DNA from: Chondrosia reniformis
Lineage: Eukaryota; Porifera; Demospongiae; Chondrillida; Chondrillidae
Reading direction: 5' to 3'
Assembly: GCA_947172415.1 (NCBI GenBank)
Contig: OX359198.1
Coordinates: 4,681,401-4,745,400 of the forward strand
Length of the DNA: 64,000 nucleotides
This document shows positions 60,801 through 64,000 of this stretch, piece after piece (within the stretch, counting starts at the first letter, position 1; the number at the start of each line of letters is the position of its first letter). The translations under genes were made by a program, and so were the position numbers. The notes under the pieces are model-generated. The model had not been told where the DNA came from and ran no database searches. It saw nothing but the letters and a program-made list of their open reading frames with translations.

Positions 60801-63800
60801 GCAAAAGCACTTACTACATTACTTTTTGGTCAGTTGTCCAGACTGGACATTGCAATCAGTAATTGTAAAAGGTTAGTGCTGCATGCATGGTGACGTCATT
60901 CTAGTTGTATAGTTTGTTAGTCATGAGCTACCGATTGCAATGTCCGGTCTGGACAACTGACCCAAAAAGTACTGTAACAGAGAATACTCAATTGCTGTGC
61001 AAATGGATAAATACGTAGCTATTCTGAACATATGACATTATGATACCCTTTCCTGTGTCTACCCCTTTGTATGAAACCATAGCAACTCAACATTAGCAAC
61101 ACTATTAAATTAGCCATATTAAAGGTGTCTACTAAACATACTATTTTGCTGACAACTATCAACGAAACCATACCTATTCTAGTGTTCTCAAAATCACAAG
61201 ACTATATAGTTTGCTGTAGGTCACACAGGAAATATTAGATAAGTATAAAGTAGTTTGAGTTAAAAACTTGTGCCGCCTCTACACTGGAACTACTTGCCAG
61301 CTTTGTTATTTATACCATTTATAGTCATATTTTAACGATTCTGGACTGTTAAAAATTCTCAAAGTTTTAACAAACAGTAGAAGAAAGGAAACAAAGCTTA
61401 GTTAATTTAGACTTCCTGGACACCACCATTTGTAAATTACATGTGTTATATGTATGTATAAATAGTGTTATAATAATAGCATATGAACATATTACATCTA
61501 TCAAGCGAAACAGCTGGCAGTAGAAATGAAAACAATATAGGGATTTGGGGCCATCCTTAACAAATCAGGTGGAGAGTAACATCACATCTTCCTACACATA
61601 TGTACATTCTAATATACAACTGACAAACTCTATCATAGAGAAACACTTGCCTGATCCTACAAGAGATTACATTCCCTAAAGTTAGGGAACATGCAACTAA
61701 GACTCATTAAATACCTGAGTTTTTGAATCTGGTCTTGCCCAAGGCAGTTCTCCACTTCTTCTCAGTTCTGCTAACCTTCTGTTCATTCCATGGGCCAGTA
61801 CCACAGTCAAAGGCATCAGTTCTTCAGTTTCATCAGTTGCATAACCAAACATCAATCCCTACAAAAGGACAAATTACAGTTAAAGCCCATTTCTCTATAA
61901 ACCTGGTAAATGTGTCCATTATGTGCACCTTCTAATCATACATTGTGTCTCTGTCACGAAATTTGTTGGGCATGCTGTATAGATAATAGAGTGATTCCTT
62001 TGGACGATCAAGCACACCGACAAGTCACTTTATTAAATTTTAATTCAAGGCAACGTTTCGCCTTTTTTTCCTTTTTTCTTTATTTTGTGCCTGACAAAGC
62101 CTGTGATAGGCGAAATATTGCCTTGAATTAAAATTTATTAAAGTGACTTGTCGGTGTGCTTGATCATCCAAAGAAATCACTCTATTATACATTGTATCTC
62201 ACCTGAAAATGGCCGATATATACTGGGGTATGTACATATATATATACGTACTACGTAGTACTATAGATGTTGTAGATGTTGTAGATGTTGTAGATACCAT
62301 TTTCTGTGCTGTTATGTATTACACAACAGTTGCTCAAAAGGAAATGCTGACTCACCATCTCTAATAGTTAGCATCTGTCTCCTACTGTTCTCCCTATGTG
62401 TGCTTATGATGTAAGAATATTCACTGTATCTCACCTGATCACCTGCTCCAATATCTTCTTCTTTCTTTCCCTCGTGGACTGCCTGTGCAATCTCAGAGCA
62501 CTGTTCCTCCAGAGCAACCAACACATTGCACGTCTTGTAATCAAAACCTAAAGATATTATAAAGTAGAAATACTATATACACTCCTTTGCTGGGCAACCA
62601 AGGCAAATTATATTACACAAAATGGTGTATAACTGCACTTTGACCTCTTATTATAGTTATACAATACGATATCCCACACTCAGTAAATGCCTATAAGCTT
62701 GCGTTATCCCGCAAAAATGCAAAAAAGCCTAGTGGTAGAGTGTACGTATAACTATTACTTATAAATCTAAACCTCAGACTACCTTGAGAGTCATACAGAT
62801 GCTAATAAATCAACCAAGCCTTAATACCTTTTTAAAATATTGAAATAAATGCAACTCAGTGTGTTAGAAGATGATGAGATGATGATACAGAATCTAGTAG
62901 TAATCAGGTAATCTCCATTAATGAGAAACTATTATACTAACAACTAAAAACAAACCTTTTGAGGAATCATCATAGCCTATCCTCTTGATGCAGTTTCTGA
63001 TAACAGTTTGATAGTCAATCCTTGCATTAGTAGATATCTCCCCAAATACCATAATCATACCAGTTTTGGTAGCAGACTCTACATAGAGACACAAATAACA
63101 TTACAAACTGGGGCCTGAAGGTTATGAAATATATTGGACTTGTACATATATCTGAGGTGATGATATTCAAACTGTACTAATACATTTGGTTGACACTTGC
63201 TCCAAATATATTCAGTGAGCAAAGTGCTCTCTCTCCAATTGTACACCAATTAGTATATGTTTGCTAGTTACATAGTCGCTTAATTGCATTCTAGGAATAT
63301 CTTTGTACACAAATTCTTTACATAGCAATGCTTTGCACATACCACAGGCCACCTTGCTGAACCGATCTTGCTCTAAACACGCGTCCAAGACGGCATCTGA
63401 CACTTGGTCGCAGATTTTATCTAAAAAGAGGTCATTTAGTATATTTACACGATCGCACAGGGTACATGTTCTACACCTGTACAGAGCGGAGCTGAGAATA
63501 CCCACTAAACACACTAAAAATGTAATGTTTACACGTCAACTACCTCAGTATCTTTTGCAATGGGTCTGGCGTTGAGTTAATGTATTTGGACAATTAGTGA
63601 TGGCACTTCAATCCAGATATCATATAATTCTATTCTATTCTATCCTGAGTGCTCTGACACAAATGACATGTAAAAAGTGAAAATGAAAATGAAAATGAAA
63701 ATGAAAATTAAAATGAAAATGAAAATGAATGCGAGTACATCAACGTTTGTATCTCACCTGGGTGACCTTCTCCCACTGATTCTGAAGTAAAAAGAAACGT

Positions 63801-63848
63801 ATCATTGTGCAGACCACGGGTACTGGTGCTTCTCTGTGGTTCCGACAT
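45880..63848 (-). CDS. MAT: S-adenosylmethionine synthetase (methionine adenosyltransferase)
   Basis: Makes S-adenosylmethionine from methionine and ATP in the cytosol. Exons: 63848-63758, 63420-63343, 63078-62956, 62547-62435, 61858-61715, 60250-60116, 59869-59786, 53281-53099, 46610-46477 and 45985-45880. All phases agree and the total is 396 residues, the normal animal MAT length. Motifs: [17 protein letters not shown] (ATP/methionine binding), [15 protein letters not shown] (signature 1), GGGCFSGKD (signature 2; Cys is an allowed variant), [19 protein letters not shown] and [11 protein letters not shown] near the C-terminus. A second acceptor for the last exon at 46060 would add 25 in-frame codons. 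Two giant introns (46611-53098 and 53282-59785) contain transposons, a HECT-like gene fragment and repeats. The gene covers about 18 kb. Confidence 0.96.
46131..46404. repeat. 30-bp minisatellite, nine copies, in MAT intron 9
   Basis: Unit CTAGTGCTACTTCCTTTAAC followed by CTACTATCAA, nearly identical in all copies. Because the unit is a multiple of three, both strands stay open and give repetitive frames that are not genes. It sits between the two alternative acceptors of the last MAT exon and the previous exon. Confidence 0.97.
46885..47166. repeat. AT-rich tandem repeat, ATATCATAAGCTGATATTAA type
   Basis: Irregular tandem copies of AAACATATCATAAGCTGATA alternating with AAACATATCAGGACCTGATA, each part locally palindromic (ATATCAGG/CCTGATAT). 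It lies just upstream of the HECT-like fragment. Confidence 0.85.
47349..48529 (+). CDS. N-terminal part of a G2E3/HECT-like protein, four exons
   Basis: Exons 47349-47410, 47479-48079, 48179-48339 and 48422-48529 join in frame from ATG ([16 protein letters not shown]). Exon 2 contains a conserved block with [56 protein letters not shown] and YIQAEAEL. From memory, this block lies N-terminal to the HECT domain in many uncharacterised fish and cnidarian G2/M-phase-specific E3 ligase-like proteins. Exons 3-4 are Ser/acidic linkers. After 48529 I cannot continue the frame cleanly into the HECT-like piece at 48649, so the gene is probably truncated or degenerate. It lies antisense inside MAT intron 8. 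Confidence 0.6.
48649..48795 (+). pseudogene. Start of a HECT N-lobe, degenerate
   Basis: One frame reads [20 protein letters not shown] then FTTKKWLEI, resembling the beginning of HECT catalytic domains in this family (basic, LW-DTLRAF, then a linker). The following Gly-rich HECT segment is absent, and the sequence switches to another module at about 48830. Confidence 0.5.
48830..49245 (+). pseudogene. Second N-terminal module of a G2E3-like protein, frameshifted
   Basis: Contains [33 protein letters not shown] and [12 protein letters not shown], then in a shifted frame [10 protein letters not shown]. This matches, from memory, the KWKH...GLGEKK...F-LREGGG block found at the N-terminus of the same family. 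A one-base frame change near 49170 breaks it. The order (HECT piece before N-terminal piece) implies two truncated gene copies rather than one gene. Confidence 0.5.
49246..50132. other. MAT intron 8 sequence, nothing recognised
   Basis: AT-rich sequence with a short CTGTACTGTACTGT run near 49880; no gene or element identified. Confidence 0.4.
50133..50404 (+). pseudogene. Small domain fragment of G2E3-like type with in-frame TAG
   Basis: Frame reads [20 protein letters not shown], then [20 protein letters not shown] and, after a TAG at 50309, [20 protein letters not shown]. The pattern recalls the small ubiquitin-like N-terminal domain of the same E3-like proteins. The TAG lies exactly at the end of TTTTCTTATAG, a good splice acceptor, so either an upstream exon joins here or the stop is real. 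Confidence 0.35.
50376..51780 (-). pseudogene. Integrase-core-domain (DDE) gene split by a transposon
   Basis: Minus strand, 51780-51453: [40 protein letters not shown] and [14 protein letters not shown], a helix-turn-helix N-terminus typical of integrase-like proteins in corals and fish. After the pogo element the same protein resumes at 50582-50376: [47 protein letters not shown]. It stops at LWHID, where the first catalytic Asp belongs, and fuses to unrelated sequence. The frame also changes at the junction and VLGPN replaces the usual VPGPN. Confidence 0.75.
50583..51452. mobile_element. Non-autonomous pogo/Tigger-like transposon inside the integrase gene
   Basis: Ends CAGTGTCACCCACTTAATAG and TAAGCGGGTGACACTG are inverted repeats flanked by TA. 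Internal subterminal motifs TTTGGCCTAATA recur at both ends. The minus strand (51233-50964) encodes a CENP-B/pogo-like helix-turn-helix: [47 protein letters not shown]. The catalytic domain is absent. Confidence 0.88.
52026..52146. repeat. Short tandem repeats, GTTAGTGATATACATATAAAT type
   Basis: Three copies of a 21-base unit followed by two and a half copies of a 30-base unit sharing AGTGATATACAGAACCTATA. Confidence 0.85.
52718..52826. repeat. Cluster of ACGTC(C/G)TGAGA motifs
   Basis: Five degenerate copies at roughly 20-base spacing: CAACGTCCTGAG, TGACGTCCTGAGA, TGACGTCGTGAGA, CGACATCATGAGA, CGACGTCGTGAGA. TGACGTC is the core of a CRE/ATF site. It lies 270-380 bases beyond the 3' edge of MAT exon 8, within intron 8. 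Confidence 0.6.
52827..53098. other. MAT intron 8 flank, nothing recognised
   Basis: Unique intronic sequence up to MAT exon 8 with no clear repeat. Confidence 0.35.
53704..55612 (+). CDS. DIRS-like retroelement ORF1 (gag-like) with one intron
   Basis: Exon 53704-53923 starts at ATG ([16 protein letters not shown]). A GTGAGT donor follows and a TTACATAG acceptor ends at 54611. Exon 54612-55612 continues in frame to a stop, giving 406 residues with no interruption. The second exon carries a Cys/His cluster ([16 protein letters not shown] then GHRYTEC), typical of gag-like nucleic-acid binding. Without splicing, ORF1 would stop at about 53970. It lies on the plus strand inside MAT intron 7, antisense to MAT. 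Confidence 0.75.
53924..54611 (+). other. Spliceosomal-type intron inside the DIRS-like ORF1
   Basis: 688 bases with GTGAGT donor and pyrimidine-rich TTCTTCCCTTACATAG acceptor; the phase-1 join restores an open frame. It contains a run of 14 C's near 54040 and many stop codons. Confidence 0.65.
55613..56040. other. Between DIRS-like gag and pol, nothing coding seen
   Basis: AT-rich linker with a TAAAATAAAAAATAAAATAT run near 55880; pol-like sequence begins just after. Confidence 0.4.
56041..58564 (+). pseudogene. DIRS-like pol: reverse transcriptase, RNase H and tyrosine recombinase, broken
   Basis: Order: [20 protein letters not shown] (start), [16 protein letters not shown] and [12 protein letters not shown] (RT), [15 protein letters not shown] (motif A), [11 protein letters not shown] (motif C), [15 protein letters not shown] (RNase H), [17 protein letters not shown], then tyrosine recombinase with [28 protein letters not shown] (R, HxxR, W and Y in place). 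Breaks: a frameshift near 56180, a deletion at about 56566 removing RT motif B, a short duplication at 57109-57141 interrupting RNase H, and frameshifts near 57650, 57858 and 58135. RT-RNase H followed by a tyrosine recombinase defines DIRS/Ngaro-type elements. Confidence 0.88.
58565..58999. other. 3' flank of the DIRS-like element with a hairpin
   Basis: 58739-58820 is an imperfect palindrome (CTTGGGTGGA ... CCATAACAGC / GCTGTTATG ... TCCACCCAAG). GCCCCCACCTGG near 58965 is the inverse of CCAGGTGGGGGC near 53455 and might be part of the element's terminal repeats. Otherwise unremarkable. Confidence 0.45.
59004..59198. repeat. 21-bp minisatellite, nine to ten copies
   Basis: Unit CATCGCCAGGTGACCCATGC plus A, nearly identical, one copy with CATTG. 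The unit is a multiple of three, so several frames stay open on both strands; these are not genes. MAT intron 7. Confidence 0.97.
60440..60640. repeat. Dispersed repeat family, copy in MAT intron 5
   Basis: Contains GTATCTTCATCCAAAGCTCT, CTCCAGGTTTAGCTCC and AAATGGTGTATTAGATTTTT, matching 37330-37450 in the same orientation. Confidence 0.75.
60821..60973. mobile_element. Fold-back MITE, ACTTTTTGGTCAGTTGTCCAGA ends
   Basis: Near-perfect terminal inverted repeats (TACTTTTTGGTCAGTTGTCC / GGACAACTGACCCAAAAAGT) around a core that recurs in the MOB1 intron copy at 2640-2801. Confidence 0.85.
61985..62188. mobile_element. Long-armed fold-back element in MAT intron 4
   Basis: Arms of about 80 bases: AATAGAGTGATTCCTTTGGA ... 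CAAGTCACTTTATTAAATTT ... GGCAACGTTTCGCC mirrored by GGCGAAATATTGCC ... AAATTTATTAAAGTGACTTG ... AAAGAAATCACTCTATTAT, with a short T-rich loop. Confidence 0.92.
63676..63730. repeat. (GAAAAT)n microsatellite in MAT intron 1
   Basis: About eight hexanucleotide copies, directly beside the exon 1 donor. Confidence 0.92.
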
Positions 63849-64000
63849 CTTGCCAGAGTGGTGAGGGTAGCACGTGCACGGCAAGTCACGCTACTTACAT
63901 ATCATTCCTCGTTTAACATTCACACCAAACCTCTACTATCCGTGCCAAGCATGTACTGCCGCGCCATTAGTGATACCATTACGCGTATACCAGCATACCA
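63849..64000 (-). promoter_or_regulatory. MAT 5' flank with CACGTG box
   Basis: The 150 bases upstream of the MAT ATG are GC-richer than the surroundings and contain CACGTG at 63871-63876, about 23 bases from the start codon. No TATA box at a sensible distance. Assigned by position only. Confidence 0.35.

Overview
This is eukaryotic, animal-type nuclear DNA: AT-rich, with GT-AG introns, single-copy metazoan housekeeping genes (MOB1, NOLC1, S-adenosylmethionine synthetase), D-amino-acid oxidase genes, and many transposon relics (APE-type LINEs, a DIRS-like tyrosine-recombinase retroelement, pogo/Tigger-like DNA elements, MITEs, tRNA-like SINEs). The mix, including a HELZ2-like helicase, G2E3/HECT-like fragments and a CR1-like LINE with a 2A motif, suggests a marine invertebrate. 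A demosponge is my best guess, but I cannot prove it from this window.

Plus strand, left part. MOB1 (881-4214; its first coding exon lies outside the window) is followed by a large minisatellite (4520-5331), then NOLC1/Nopp140 (5816-10413), then a decayed minus-strand LINE whose 3' end abuts an ATT-rich simple repeat. The next gene is very large. I could join 29 exons from 13972 to 36940 with every intron phase matching, giving one frame of 3,316 codons including the stop. It encodes a HELZ2-like protein with two tandem N-terminal superfamily-1 helicase modules, an RNase II (RNB) domain with one catalytic-site Asp replaced by Asn, and a third, C-terminal helicase. The two N-terminal modules share exon boundaries and phases, so they arose by an exon-block duplication inside the gene.

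Minus strand, right part. Two tandem D-amino-acid/D-aspartate oxidase paralogues (37722-42774 and 43002-45236) have almost identical last exons but diverged third exons. The SAM synthetase gene (ten exons) spans 45880-63848. Its introns hold most of the accessory content: three minisatellites or repeat arrays, a HECT/G2E3-like plus-strand gene fragment, an integrase-like pseudogene split by a pogo element, and a DIRS-like element with an apparently intact, intron-containing first ORF but a wrecked pol.

The genes do not form a pathway: they are independent neighbours. The most noteworthy items are the triple-helicase HELZ2-like gene, the likely gene-conversion tracts in it and in the oxidase pair, the 2A-like peptide in the LINE inserted in an oxidase intron, the intron in the DIRS-like gag ORF, and an optional in-frame 25-codon segment at the last exon of SAM synthetase. 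All exon models were made by eye from splice signals, frame and recalled family motifs; no alignment or RNA evidence was available.
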